64,000 bases of DNA, from the NCBI RefSeq assembly GCF_036242395.1, contig NZ_CP108458.1, forward strand, positions 434,001 through 498,000. The letters run 5' to 3'. The notes under the pieces are model-generated. The model ran no database searches. It saw only the letters and a list, made by a program, of their open reading frames with translations, and was not told the DNA's origin. Below are positions 1 to 7,987 of this stretch, piece after piece. The translations under genes were made by a program, and so were the position numbers. How positions within the stretch are numbered: the stretch's first letter is position 1; every line of letters begins with the position of its first letter. The stretch is from Kitasatospora sp. NBC_01266. GTDB taxonomy: Bacteria; Actinomycetota; Actinomycetes; Streptomycetales; Streptomycetaceae.

Positions 1-1
1 A

Positions 2-310
2 CCGCAGCACCTGCTGGCCCACGCGCAACGCGAACAGGTGGCCCGCTCCCACGCCCCGCTGCCGCCCCCCACAGGCTTCCGCACCGACGGGCCCGGCGTG
101 CTGACCTCCATCGACGAACTCCTCAACGACCCGCACGGCCGTGACGTGCTGGTCGGGCACCTCCCCATGCTCGCCGCCGACGGCCTGCGCCAGATGGTCG
201 CCCACCTCTCCCCCTACCGCCTCGCCGCGATGACACCGGCAATCAGCGCCGACCAACTGCGCAAACTGGAAGCCGATCTCAACGCCGCCGACACGGAGGT
301 CCCCGCATGA
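2..310 (+). CDS. C-terminal part of a probable GH3 family beta-glucosidase (5' end outside window)
   Basis: The reading frame is open from the first bases of the window, so the start lies upstream. The visible ~100 residues (about TSIDELLNDPHGRDVL, HLPMLA, a run of short helices, then LRKLEADL) resemble the small C-terminal helical segment that ends many actinobacterial glycoside hydrolase family 3 proteins, where a motif of the form 'lldDP.a..vl..hlP' precedes 'ml..ia' and a final helix. No catalytic residues are visible in this piece, so substrate cannot be inferred. The stop overlaps the start of the downstream esterase in an ATGA arrangement, implying translational coupling and a joint role, plausibly degradation of acylated glycosides. 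The GH3 assignment is an inference from the tail only. Confidence 0.5.
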   Translation, partial: PQHLLAHAQREQVARSHAPLPPPTGFRTDGPGVLTSIDELLNDPHGRDVLVGHLPMLAADGLRQMVAHLSPYRLAAMTPAISADQLRKLEADLNAADTEVPA

Positions 311-1077
311 CCCAGCCGCACGCCGAGCACACCGAGCACACCGAGACCTTCGCCGCCGCCGACGGAACTCCCCTGCCCCTGCACGTGTTCGTCCCCCAGG
401 GCGAGGCCAGGGCCGCCCTCCTGCTGTTCCACGGGGGCGGCTGGATGATCGGCTCGCCGGCCATGTTCTTCCCGCAGGCCAAGGCCCTGGCACAAGCCGG
501 CATCCTCACCGCCAGCGCCGGCTACCGGCTCATCGGAGCCGGTGCCGACAACCCCCTCGACTGCATGGCCGACGCCGAAAACGCCGACCGACTCTTCCGG
601 ACGATCGCAGCAGCCGCAGGTCTGGACTCGATCAGCGTCGGCGGCGGATCCGCAGGCGGCCAACTGGCATTCAGCCTGGCCACCTCACCCGCACGGCACT
701 ACGACAGCCTCGTACTGTTCAACCCCGCCCTGGACGCCTGCTGCGAAGGCGCAGCCATCGCCGACCTGCTCAAGGTCACGCCCCAGCAGGCCAGGGCGTT
801 CTCGCCACTGCACCACGTGCGCCCCGGCATGCCCCCCACCGTCATGTTCCACGGAACCGACGACCAACTCGTGCCGATCACCCTCGCCCGCCGCTTCCGC
901 CAGCTGATGACCGACACCGGCACGGAGTGCGAACTCGTCGAATTCCCCGGCGCGGGGCACGGCTTCTTCAACCACGACCCGAACGGCAACCCCGCCTACG
1001 ACACCGTCCTCGAACGAACCCGCGCCCACCTCTTGCGGACGGCGGGAAGACAGTGCCTTCGCCATCGATCGTGCTGA
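307..1077 (+). CDS. alpha/beta hydrolase, carboxylesterase/acetyl-esterase type
   Basis: A 256-residue cytoplasmic alpha/beta-hydrolase of the hormone-sensitive-lipase-like esterase type. Visible motifs are the oxyanion-hole HGGGW (residues 42-46), the nucleophile elbow GGGSAGG (Ser115), a probable acid in HGTDDQLVP (Asp185/186) and the catalytic His in AGHGFF (His218), in the right order and spacing for an active enzyme. The predicted reaction is hydrolysis of short-chain carboxylic esters. It overlaps the upstream GH3-like gene by 4 bp (ATGA), so the two are probably co-translated; an esterase beside a glycosidase suggests deacylation of sugar esters. The last ~10 residues (rich in Arg and Cys) look unlike the family and may come from a rearranged 3' end next to the transposase scar downstream. 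Confidence 0.85.
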   Translation: MTQPHAEHTEHTETFAAADGTPLPLHVFVPQGEARAALLLFHGGGWMIGSPAMFFPQAKALAQAGILTASAGYRLIGAGADNPLDCMADAENADRLFRTIAAAAGLDSISVGGGSAGGQLAFSLATSPARHYDSLVLFNPALDACCEGAAIADLLKVTPQQARAFSPLHHVRPGMPPTVMFHGTDDQLVPITLARRFRQLMTDTGTECELVEFPGAGHGFFNHDPNGNPAYDTVLERTRAHLLRTAGRQCLRHRSC

Positions 1078-1091
1078 TCGAAGGGGGAGGC

Positions 1092-1250
1092 GTGACGGCG
1101 ATCGCGGCGCGACGCGCGGAGCTGGACAGGCTCGAAGAGTAGCTGGCCGAGCAGCTCGATGTCCCCCCGTCGAACACGGCTTCGCCCACCTGAAGAACTG
1201 GCGGATCCTCACCAGGCTCCGCACCGACCCCGCCCACGACCAGCACGAGC
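1092..1250 (+). pseudogene. gene scars including a C-terminal fragment of an IS5-like transposase
   Basis: Two short non-functional pieces lie here. First, a GTG-initiated stretch reading VTAIAARRAELDRLEE meets TAG and then continues in frame as LAEQLD, as if a coiled-coil-like gene acquired a stop. Second, from about 1172, a frame reads HGFAHLKNWRILTRLRTDP, which closely resembles the conserved C-terminal segment of Streptomyces IS5-type DDE transposases (usually '...F.hLK.WRvLtklRtDP'). The frame then runs on into unrelated sequence. There is no full ORF. These are read as the residue of an old insertion that ended next to the esterase gene. The transposase match is by eye. Confidence 0.55.
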
Positions 1251-1328
1251 ACCCCGGAGAGCCGTCACGCCTGCCCCTCCGACCAGCACGTTCGAAGATG
1301 GCGAGGCTTCACTGAACCGCCGCCAGGC

Positions 1329-2693
1329 TCAGCGCACCCCGCAGGCCGCGAGCGCCCGGACCTGCGGCGCGGTCGGCTCGGCCGGGAAGTAGAGGTAGCA
1401 GATCCCACCGCTGCCCGAGGTCGCCACGCCTTCGGCATTCGTCCAACTGGTGCGCAGCCAGGCGTTCTCGAACTGGTGGCGCCGGTAGACGCGGCGCACC
1501 GCCTCGTCGGAGGGCGCGGCGGGATCGTTGGCGATGACGTCGCCGTCCGTGGTGAAGCCGATGACCGTCATGAGGTGTCCGGCGGTGCCGTAGCCCGCGC
1601 CGTCCAGTTCGCTCGGCAGGAAGCAGACGGAGGTGATGACCGGGATGCCGGCCAGGATCAGCGTCTCGGCGTCCGTCAGCGAGCGCAGTCGGGTGACGAC
1701 GGCCCGCAGGTCCGGGTAGGTCGCCGCGTAGGCGGCGTTGAACGGCCAGTTCCCGCAGCCCTGGTACTGGTAGTCGTAGGTGCCCCGGGCGGCCTGGCAG
1801 ACCTGCGGGTCCGGGTAGGCGGGGTCGACCCAGGCCAGGTCGGCGGGTGCGGGCGTGCGGCCCCAGTACGCGATGACCATCTGCGAGGAGGTGGGGCTGC
1901 ACCAGGCCTCACCGCCGCTGTCGTACCGCGGGTACTGGCCCTGGTGGGTCTCCTGCGAGTAGCGCGGTACGGGCAGTTCGCAGCCGGCGGCCGGGCCGGG
2001 GCCGGTGGCCGGCACCTCGGAGCGCTCGGGCAGGTCCGAGGTCAGCACGCCCAGCCGCCGGACCACGGGGGTGAGCGCGGTGCCGGGCCTGCGGTGGAGG
2101 GTGAGGCGCAGTTGGCAGGTGGCCAGGCGCAGGCCGCTCGCCGGGGTGTCGATGGCGAAGGTGTCGGTCCGGACGCTGCTCCTGCCGTCCTGCTGGCCGT
2201 CCACGCTGGTGCGGCGGATGTCCTGGTCCCCGGCGGCCCAACGGCCCATCACGTACCAGGGCGTGCGGGTCTCGTCGGGGTAGGCGCCGCGCAGCTCGAC
2301 GGCGATCCAGGTGCCCGCGGGCGCCTCGGCGTTCCAGGAGACCACGGCTTGGGTGGCCGCCACGGCGAGCGGACGTTCGGGCGAAGTCCAGCTCGCCCAC
2401 TCCCAGTCGGCGGTGGCACCGGTGTGCGGGTCGAGGTAGTCGGCGGTGCCGGCCGCCGCCTCGATCCGGAGTCCGGGCCGGGCCCCGCTCACCACCCCGG
2501 TGCCCAGTGCCTCGCCGTCGCCCCAGTCCGCGGCGGTGGTCCAGGCCTGGTAGGCGATCCCGTCGGCCTGCGCGTCCGCTGCCTGCCGCGCCAACCGGCT
2601 CGCGGTGGCGGCGAGAGCGCGGGGGGCGACGGCCGCGGCGGTGACGGCGGCGGAGGCGGCGAGCAGCGATCTGCGCGTAGTGGGGTCGGGCAC
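1329..2693 (-). CDS. secreted C39-type peptidase family protein (Tat signal)
   Basis: A 454-residue exported protein. The N-terminus TRRSLLAASAAVTAAA with twin Arg at 7-8 followed by a hydrophobic stretch and ALA looks like a Tat signal peptide. Residues ~45-235 form a beta-rich, carbohydrate-binding-like module. The C-terminal half carries a papain-like C39_2 domain: catalytic Cys265 in EAWCSPTSSQM, His373 in AGHLMTVIGF, and Asn/Asp389-390 in IANDPAAP. This architecture is frequent in streptomycetes and is annotated as peptidase C39 family protein; the natural substrate is unknown. It stands alone, convergent with the scarred region on its 3' side. Alternative: a cysteine amidase or transglutaminase-like enzyme of the same fold. 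Confidence 0.85.
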   Translation of the reverse strand: MPDPTTRRSLLAASAAVTAAAVAPRALAATASRLARQAADAQADGIAYQAWTTAADWGDGEALGTGVVSGARPGLRIEAAAGTADYLDPHTGATADWEWASWTSPERPLAVAATQAVVSWNAEAPAGTWIAVELRGAYPDETRTPWYVMGRWAAGDQDIRRTSVDGQQDGRSSVRTDTFAIDTPASGLRLATCQLRLTLHRRPGTALTPVVRRLGVLTSDLPERSEVPATGPGPAAGCELPVPRYSQETHQGQYPRYDSGGEAWCSPTSSQMVIAYWGRTPAPADLAWVDPAYPDPQVCQAARGTYDYQYQGCGNWPFNAAYAATYPDLRAVVTRLRSLTDAETLILAGIPVITSVCFLPSELDGAGYGTAGHLMTVIGFTTDGDVIANDPAAPSDEAVRRVYRRHQFENAWLRTSWTNAEGVATSGSGGICYLYFPAEPTAPQVRALAACGVR

Positions 2694-2796
2694 ACACTCT
2701 CAACGCGGCCGACCCCGTTGGGGTCACGGACAGCGGCCCGGATGCCTCACCTGGCGGATTCCCGGGGAGAAGCCGTTCCGCGACCCGTGGCCGCGG

Positions 2797-3570
2797 TCAG
2801 AAGCCGGTGAGGGTGGTCCTGCCGATGGCCGTGCCGGACTCCAGGATCCGGTGGGCCTGGCGGAGGTTGGCGGCGTTGATCGGGCCGAGGTCCTGGGTGG
2901 CGGTGGTGCTGAGGCGGCCGTCGTCCACCAGGCGCGCGATGCGGGTCAGGATGGTGTGCTGCATCGCCTGGTCCGGGGTCTGGAACGTGGAGCGGGTGTA
3001 CATGAACTCCCAGTGGAAGGAGGCGCTCTTCGCCTTGAGCGCGCCGATGTCGAGGGATTCGAAGTCGTCGATGGCGACGATCTGGCCGAACGGGTTGAGC
3101 GCGGCGGCGTAGGCCGCGAGGTTGCGGTCGGTGCCGGCCGTGCTGAAGACGTAGTCCACGCCGCCCGGTGCCACCGCGGCCAACTGCTCGGCGAGCGGCT
3201 GCCGGTGGTCGACCACGTGCTCGACTCCCATCCGGCGTGCGAAGGCGACGGTCTCCGGGCGGGAGGCGGTGCCGATCACGGTCAACCCGGTCAGGGCCCG
3301 CGCCAGTTGGGCCACGATCGAGCCGACGCCGCCGGCCGCGGCGGTCACCAGGAGCGCGCCGGTCCGGTCCACGGCTCCGTTGCGCAGGCCCATCCGGTCG
3401 AACAGGCCTTCCCAGGCGGTGAGGAAGGTGAGCGACAGGGCGTGGGCTGGCTGCGCCTGGTTTCTGCCCCGGCGGAGAAGGCCGGCGGCAAGCTCTGGGA
3501 GGGGCCGCAGGAGGCGGAGCGACTCATGCCTCCTGCGGGAGATGATCGATTCCAAGCCGTCAGTGGTCAT
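2797..3570 (-). pseudogene. zinc-type alcohol dehydrogenase / quinone oxidoreductase, 5' end lost next to IS982
   Basis: The reading frame has 257 codons, but only about residue 37 onward resembles the medium-chain dehydrogenase/reductase superfamily (ZDR/YogA-like). Visible are LTFLTAWEGLFDR, the Rossmann glycine motif AAAGGVGSIVAQLA, VIGTASRPET, GVDYVFSTAG and a typical C-terminal IARLVDDGRLST. The whole N-terminal GroES-like catalytic half (normally ~100 more residues) is missing. The first ~36 codons are unrelated sequence that reads through a hairpin and into the tip of the adjacent IS982 element. Without the substrate domain it is very unlikely to be active. I found no matching N-terminal half beyond the IS, so this is a deletion as well as an insertion. 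Confidence 0.75.
3505..3538. terminator. hairpin abutting the IS982 end
   Basis: An 11-bp perfect inverted repeat (CCGCAGGAGGC and its complement) with a 12-nt loop sits 2 bp outside the IS982 tip and inside the non-homologous start of the broken oxidoreductase. It looks like an intrinsic terminator stem without a strong T-tract, perhaps belonging to the locus disrupted by the insertion. Confidence 0.5.
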
Positions 3571-4496
3571 AGGCAGTCAGCGACCGCATGACGGGCTGGC
3601 CGGTGTGCTCGTTGTGCCAGACGGCGGCGGTCAGCGCGAGGATTCGCTGAAGCACGCGGACCATCACGCCGCCGGGGGTGCGGCCGCGGTGGCGTTCGAG
3701 GTCGAGCTGGCCCTTGAAGGTCTCGTTGATCGACTCGATGACCTGCCGCAACGGCTTGAACAGCTGTGATCCGGCCCATTCAGCCTCGCCCTTGCGGGCC
3801 GGACGCAGCAGTTCGATGTTCAGGTCGGCCAGTTGCGACTCGAACTCGCGGCCGAAGTAGTTCTTGTCGCCGATCAGCGTCTGTCCAGGTGGCCGGTCGG
3901 TGACGAGCGTGGGTTCGGTGGCGAAGATGTCGAGGAGTGTCTCGCGTTCGTCGGCCTTTGCCCCGGTCAGCGCGAACGTGATCGGCAGCCCGCCCATCGT
4001 GCACAGCAGGTGCAGCCGAAGTCCCCAGAAGTAGCGCGTGTGGCTGGCGCAGTAGCCGTACTGCGCCCATCCGGCCAAGTCGGAGCGCTTGACGGTCTCC
4101 CGGGAGCGACCGCACTCAACCGGTGTGGAGTCCACCACCCACACGTCGTCGGTCCACAGCGCGGTGTCCACGGCCAACTCGCGCATGACGTGCCGGATGA
4201 GCCCGACCGCCTTCCGCAGCCTCTTGTTGTAGCCGGGCTGCTTCGGCGGGTACGGGAACAGGTGCCTCAGGTGGACCCGGGCATGCCGGAGCCAACGGGC
4301 CTCGGAGGTGTAGCCGAGCATGGCCTGCATCATCGACAGCGTCACCAGTTCGGCATCGCTGAGCTGCGGCGAACCCATCAGCAGGTCGTCGGTCCTGACG
4401 TAGAGTGCGGTCGCGAGGGAGTCCATGTCTGGCGTCACAACCTGACTGTGGACTCCCTCGCCTCAGGCGCGCAGCCAACCCCTGGAATCGATCATC
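3541..4496 (-). mobile_element. insertion sequence of the IS982 family, apparently complete
   Basis: A ~956-bp element bounded by 14-bp perfect terminal inverted repeats, GATGATCGATTCCA at both tips, facing inward around a single transposase gene. The tip downstream of the transposase lies only a few bases after its stop codon, and the upstream tip about 58 bp before its start, as expected for IS982. No target-site duplication is obvious in the flanks, which fits the neighbouring deletion. A second, diverged copy of the upstream tip occurs about 1.2 kb further on. Confidence 0.85.
3560..4438 (-). CDS. IS982 family transposase
   Basis: A 292-residue DDE transposase. IS982 signatures are plain: LSDAELVTL and MLGYTSEARWLR near the N-terminus, WTDDVWVVDSTPVECGRSR (first Asp, ~103), LIGDKNYFGREFE (second Asp, ~191), IESINETFKGQLDLE (Glu, ~235), and the C-terminal VWHNEHTGQPV. 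All three catalytic positions are present and length is normal (about 280-295), so it may be active. The start is uncertain: the GTG used here, or the in-frame ATG four codons later that gives the more usual MDSLATAL beginning. It has separated a truncated oxidoreductase from a mycothiol-dependent enzyme gene. Confidence 0.93.
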   Translation of the reverse strand: MTPDMDSLATALYVRTDDLLMGSPQLSDAELVTLSMMQAMLGYTSEARWLRHARVHLRHLFPYPPKQPGYNKRLRKAVGLIRHVMRELAVDTALWTDDVWVVDSTPVECGRSRETVKRSDLAGWAQYGYCASHTRYFWGLRLHLLCTMGGLPITFALTGAKADERETLLDIFATEPTLVTDRPPGQTLIGDKNYFGREFESQLADLNIELLRPARKGEAEWAGSQLFKPLRQVIESINETFKGQLDLERHRGRTPGGVMVRVLQRILALTAAVWHNEHTGQPVMRSLTAYDH

Positions 4497-4553
4497 CGTT
4501 CGGTACGAGACAGTTCGCGATTCACCCGGCAGGCTGTACGCGCTGGCGTGTCG

Positions 4554-5336
4554 TCACGTCCAGTCCTCCGGTTCCCAGGCGAAGAGCAGGTCGAGCAACT
4601 CCCGGTCCCCGTCGAGTTGCAGGGAGTCCACCGAAATGCGGTCGTACCGCCAGAGGACCAGATCACTGGCCGTGCCGCGAATGGAGAGGCCTACCGCGTC
4701 CTGGTCCTCGCCGGCAGCGGGCAGCCGGGTGGTCCGTGCACCGTCGCCGTCGACCGTGAGGCGCCAGGAGCGGCCCTCGGTGGCGTGAAAGTCGAATGCG
4801 GTGGGCTTGTGCGGCCAGGCACTCCTCGTGAAGCTGCCGATGAACAGGCTCTCCTCGACACCGTCGAGCGCCACCTCGACAGGCAGTGAGGCCGAGTCGC
4901 CCACGGTGAGCTGGGCATCGTAGGTGTGCACCGCGATCTCCTGGACCTGGTGCCGGGCGACGCCACCGGCAGTGTGCGGCGTCTGCGTGACACCCCAGCC
5001 GGTGAAGCAGCCCTGGTCCGGACCGGCCTCCCGCAGGGCCGCCAGCATCAGCTCGGTCGAGGCCGCCAGCCAGGCCAGCACGGCCTCGCGTTCCTGCGGC
5101 GCGACCGCGTCACCCTGGGCCGGGGTCTTGGATGTGGCGTCCGGCCCGGCGGCGACGGTGGCGGCCCAGAGACGGCGGCGCTCGCCGATGTGCTGTACCA
5201 GGTCGGACAGCGTCCACTCGGGGCAGGTCGGCACCTGCACGTCGAGGCTGGGCGCGGCGGCGATCGCAGCACGGAAGGCGGTTGAACGTTCGTCGATCAG
5301 TCGCAACAGATCGGGAAACTCCAGAGTCTTGTGCAC
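4554..5336 (-). CDS. maleylpyruvate isomerase family mycothiol-dependent enzyme
   Basis: Predicted 260-residue member of the MDMPI/DinB-like superfamily, whose members use a metal and often mycothiol for thiol-dependent isomerisation or transfer. The N-terminal four-helix part contains PTCPEWTLSDLVQHIGE, with the first metal His, and GGVARHQVQEIAVHTYDAQ, with the expected E-x3-H metal pair; the C-terminal lobe (FDFHATEGRSWRLTV...) is the usual MDMPI_C beta domain. Substrate is unknown. I chose the GTG giving VHKTLEFPDLL; the frame is open a further ~95 codons upstream, but that extension is transposase-derived debris. The gene lies between the intact IS982 and a diverged IS tip, so it may have been carried or trapped by IS activity. 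Confidence 0.8.
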   Translation of the reverse strand: MHKTLEFPDLLRLIDERSTAFRAAIAAAPSLDVQVPTCPEWTLSDLVQHIGERRRLWAATVAAGPDATSKTPAQGDAVAPQEREAVLAWLAASTELMLAALREAGPDQGCFTGWGVTQTPHTAGGVARHQVQEIAVHTYDAQLTVGDSASLPVEVALDGVEESLFIGSFTRSAWPHKPTAFDFHATEGRSWRLTVDGDGARTTRLPAAGEDQDAVGLSIRGTASDLVLWRYDRISVDSLQLDGDRELLDLLFAWEPEDWT

Positions 5337-5489
5337 AGCGGCAGTCCTACCATCTTGATTCACTTGCCCGACAGCGGTTTTCCCAGCCGGTGCGGCAGGG
5401 CACTCCGGCCCAGGCGAGCCCACGCTCGGGCTTCCGCTACGCCACAGCCGAGCCCCGCGTCCCAGGTGACAGACCCACGATCCACTCGC

Positions 5490-5690
5490 TCCGGCCGCCT
5501 CGGCCTCGGCCAAGATCGCGGTGGGCAGCCGCTCCCAGGTCCGGTCCAACTCCCAGGTCCGGAAGCGGCTATACACCGTCTGCCGGTGATGCTCATCCCT
5601 CGCTGCTGCCGACAGCCGCAACAGGAGACCGCATTCTTGCTGTTCAGCGCCTCAACGCGCAGCCCAGGACCCCTTGGAATCAATCATCTA
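5490..5690 (-). pseudogene. remnants of IS5-type transposase and of an IS982-like tip
   Basis: In the minus strand, bases ~5500-5600 encode HRQTVYSRFRTWELDRTWE followed by RLPTAILAEAEAAGA, the helix-turn-helix start of IS5-family transposases (DUF4096-type 'QTVYSRFRrW...gtWe.l...l...adaaG'), after which homology stops. Further upstream, bases ~5650-5689 repeat the IS982 tip of this window with changes: GATGATTGATTCCA, a G-run, then GGCTGCGCG and TGAGGCG. Both pieces are too short to function. The stretch from 5337 to 5763 contains nothing else that I recognise as a gene. Confidence 0.6.
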
Positions 5691-5763
5691 GACGCATCCA
5701 CCCAGGTCGGACGCCGTGAAAACTCCTGGCAGTCTGCCCGTCCGGCCCGGAGAGTCCGATCGT

Positions 5764-6339
5764 ATGGGAGCCGACATACATGGGTTCGTCGAGTGCCGGA
5801 CCACCTACGGAACGCTCGGCGAAGACAAGGCGCGCTGGCATGCGGCGATAGACCTGGATCTGCTGTACGGCGGTCGAAGCTACGACGCCTTCGGCTGCCT
5901 GTTCGGCGTACGGAACCACGCGGGCTTCCGCCCGCTGGCCGGAGATCGAGGCATACCCGCCGACGTGTCGCCCCGGACCCGACAGGCGTACGAGGAATGG
6001 GACCCCGATGGGCACGGCCCGTCCTGGATCAGCTGGGCCGAGCTGGCCGCGGTGGACTGGGACGAACCCGCCGAGGCTGTGGACGAGCGCGTACACGAGT
6101 ACACCCGCACGCCGGACCGGGGTTGGGTCCGGACGGGCAAGTCGTTCCGTGGCCGCCAAGGCAGGTCGGAAGGCGCTGAGTGGGTCGAGGACGGGGTGCT
6201 GCTCCGCGTCGTGCGAATGGTGCGCCGGGACGCCGTGCCGGAAGACGGCGAGTGGGCACCGGTGTGGAAGGCCATGAGCGCCCTCGCCGATGTCCATGGC
6301 GGAGAGAATGTCCGACTCGTCGTTTGGTTCGACAACTGA
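5764..6339 (+). CDS. hypothetical protein with MGADIHG start, often seen in actinomycetes and phages
   Basis: A 191-residue soluble protein beginning MGADIHGFVECRT. I recognise this as a family of uncharacterised proteins starting MGADIHG(F/Y)(V/I)E and scattered in streptomycetes and some phages; no biochemical role is known to me. It has GGRSYDAFGCLFGVRN, an acidic centre with SWISWAEL and a C-terminal hydrophobic beta strand (NVRLVVWFDN). No signal peptide, membrane segment or cofactor motif is visible. The ATG was chosen because the conserved start is there; the frame is open another 16 codons upstream. It follows directly after IS scars, consistent with accessory or mobile origin. Confidence 0.6.
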   Translation: MGADIHGFVECRTTYGTLGEDKARWHAAIDLDLLYGGRSYDAFGCLFGVRNHAGFRPLAGDRGIPADVSPRTRQAYEEWDPDGHGPSWISWAELAAVDWDEPAEAVDERVHEYTRTPDRGWVRTGKSFRGRQGRSEGAEWVEDGVLLRVVRMVRRDAVPEDGEWAPVWKAMSALADVHGGENVRLVVWFDN

Positions 6340-6402
6340 CCGCATCTCTGGACCTTCTGGAAACTCTGACCAGGAGGGCGTGACCTGCGACTACTGTGCC
6401 GC

Positions 6403-6628
6403 TGTGACTCTCACCGATGCCGAGATAGGCAGCCTGCTCGCGCCCGCCGGGTTCCGCCTCCTCGAACAGGTCCAAGGAGAGGTCCAGTTGCCGCCTCTCT
6501 TCAGGTAAGGGCTCTTCACCGCTCGCTTCGTTCCGGAGTTCACTGCGGCCTCCCTGGACGGCCGGATGATGATGAACACCACCGTCTGGGGCAATGGCAC
6601 CATCAGCGCCATCGTCATCCGCCCGTAG
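6403..6628 (+). pseudogene. decayed gene fragments
   Basis: A 33-codon frame (VTLTDAEIGSLLAPAGFRLL... ending LPPLFR) is followed, after a frame change, by 39 codons reading GLFTARFVPEFTAASLDGR, then MMMNTTVWGNGTISAIVIRP and a stop. The second piece looks like the C-terminal strands of a secreted beta-propeller or glycoside-hydrolase-type protein ('mnnTvWg...isavvirp'), but I cannot name the family securely. No start codon or ribosome site fits the second piece. Most of the 6340-6798 stretch is otherwise without a credible gene. Confidence 0.35.
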
Positions 6629-6798
6629 CTCGGCCGAGCGAAGGTCCGACCGTGAGCCACCCACTCAGTCAGCGAGCAGACTCATCGGGTTCCCGGCGGA
6701 GAGCTCGGCTGGTGGCTGTGCGCCCTCGCGCAGCCACCAGCCGAGTTGGGCGGGTAGGTCAGTAGCCGGCAGGCGAGCGCTCAAGGGCGCCGCCCCGG

Positions 6799-7908
6799 TC
6801 AGCCGTCGAGGTCGATCGCGTTCTTGGCCCGTTCGACCGACTCCTCGGCGGCCGGGCCGCCGGGGTTCTCCGTGGCCAGCGCCTGGTTGAGCTCGACGAA
6901 CGGGCGCATCCGTGCCTCGTAGCCGGCCAGCGCCGCGCGGTGGTCGCCGGCGGCCCGGCCGAGCGCGTCGGCCAGCACGTAGGCGCCCACCAGGGCCAGG
7001 CTGGTCCCCTGGCCCGACAGCGGGGAGGCGCAGTAGCCCGCGTCGCCGAGCAGCACCGCGCGGCCCTGCGACCAGCGGTCCATCCGGACCTGGGCCATCA
7101 CGTCGAAGTAGAAGTCGGGCGCCTCCCACAGGGCCTTCAGCAGCCGGGGGGTCTCCCAGCGCAGCGAGGCCATCCGGTCGGCGACGAACTGCTTCTGCGC
7201 TTCGGGGGCGAGCCGGCCGTCGGCGGGCGGCTCGCCCCCGAAGCCGAAGGTGATCCTCAACTCGGTGTTGTCGCGCACCGGGTAGATGCCGTAGCCGGCC
7301 TCGCCGTCCCTGAGCCACTGCTGCCAGTGCGCCAGGCCCAGGAAGTTGTCCGCGCTGAAGATCGCCGCGCAGGAGCCCAGGTGCTGGGTGAACCGCTCCG
7401 AGGGCCCGAAGACCAGGCGTCGCACGGCCGAGTGCAGGCCGTCGGCCCCCACCACCAGGTCGAAGGTGCGCGGGCCGCCGTGTGCGAAGGCGACCTGGAC
7501 GCCGTGCTGGTCCTGGTCGATCGCGGTGATGCTGTCGCCGAAGACGAACTCGGCTTCGGCTGCGGCCCGTTCGTGCAGCAGCCGGACCAGGTCCTCGCGC
7601 AGCAGCTCGATGTCCTCGCTGTCGAGCCGGCCGCTGCTGAACGTCTCCTCGGTGGACCGGTGGATCTCGTTGCCGTCCGCGTCCAGCACCGACATGCCGC
7701 GCATCCGGGTGCGGTGGGCGCGTACCTGGTCCAGCAGGCCGATCCGCCGCACGACGTCGAGCGCCGCGCCGCGGATGTCGACCGCCTGGCCGCCGCCGCG
7801 CGGGCCCGGCGCGTGTTCGACCACCGTCGGGGCGAAGCCGTGGCGGCGCAGGCAGCAGGCGAGCGCGGAGCCCGCGACACCGGCACCGGAGATGAGCACA
7901 GTCTTCAT
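6799..7908 (-). CDS. FAD-dependent monooxygenase (class A flavoprotein)
   Basis: A 369-residue aromatic-hydroxylase-type flavoprotein. It starts MKTVLISGAGVAGSALACCL (GxGxxG FAD-binding fold), has the DG motif in LVVGADGLHSAVRRLVFGP (about 155-170) and the GD motif in GRAVLLGDAGYCASPLSGQG (about 280-300), all in canonical spacing. It probably hydroxylates or otherwise oxidises a small aromatic or drug using NAD(P)H and O2; substrate is unknown. The ATG was chosen because GAGGAGC lies 7 nt upstream; the frame is open 23 codons further but without a ribosome site. It is divergent from the GntR-TetR regulator gene, with an inverted repeat just upstream of the start, so local repression is likely. 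Confidence 0.9.
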   Translation of the reverse strand: MKTVLISGAGVAGSALACCLRRHGFAPTVVEHAPGPRGGGQAVDIRGAALDVVRRIGLLDQVRAHRTRMRGMSVLDADGNEIHRSTEETFSSGRLDSEDIELLREDLVRLLHERAAAEAEFVFGDSITAIDQDQHGVQVAFAHGGPRTFDLVVGADGLHSAVRRLVFGPSERFTQHLGSCAAIFSADNFLGLAHWQQWLRDGEAGYGIYPVRDNTELRITFGFGGEPPADGRLAPEAQKQFVADRMASLRWETPRLLKALWEAPDFYFDVMAQVRMDRWSQGRAVLLGDAGYCASPLSGQGTSLALVGAYVLADALGRAAGDHRAALAGYEARMRPFVELNQALATENPGGPAAEESVERAKNAIDLDG

Positions 7909-7920
7909 CGAAAGCTCCTC

Positions 7921-7956
7921 AATACGCTGTACGTGCTGCTGAATGTACGGCGTATT
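7921..7956. promoter_or_regulatory. putative TetR-type operator upstream of the FAD monooxygenase
   Basis: Inverted repeat AATACGCTGTAC / GTACGGCGTATT with 12-bp arms (11 of 12 paired) around a 12-bp spacer, starting 12 bp upstream of the monooxygenase start codon. Position and shape suit a repressor operator. A related half-site, GTACGGTGTACT, lies just before the second FAD monooxygenase at 23465. Confidence 0.6.
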
Positions 7957-7987
7957 TTCAGGCCCGCCAACTGCCAACTTTCCAGCA

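Noticed and set aside
1476..2810. Long plus-strand reading frame (444 codons) opposite the C39-type peptidase
   Set aside because: It is Gly/Arg/Val-rich antisense sequence without motifs, and lies fully opposite a gene with clear catalytic residues and signal peptide; typical of GC-rich genomes.
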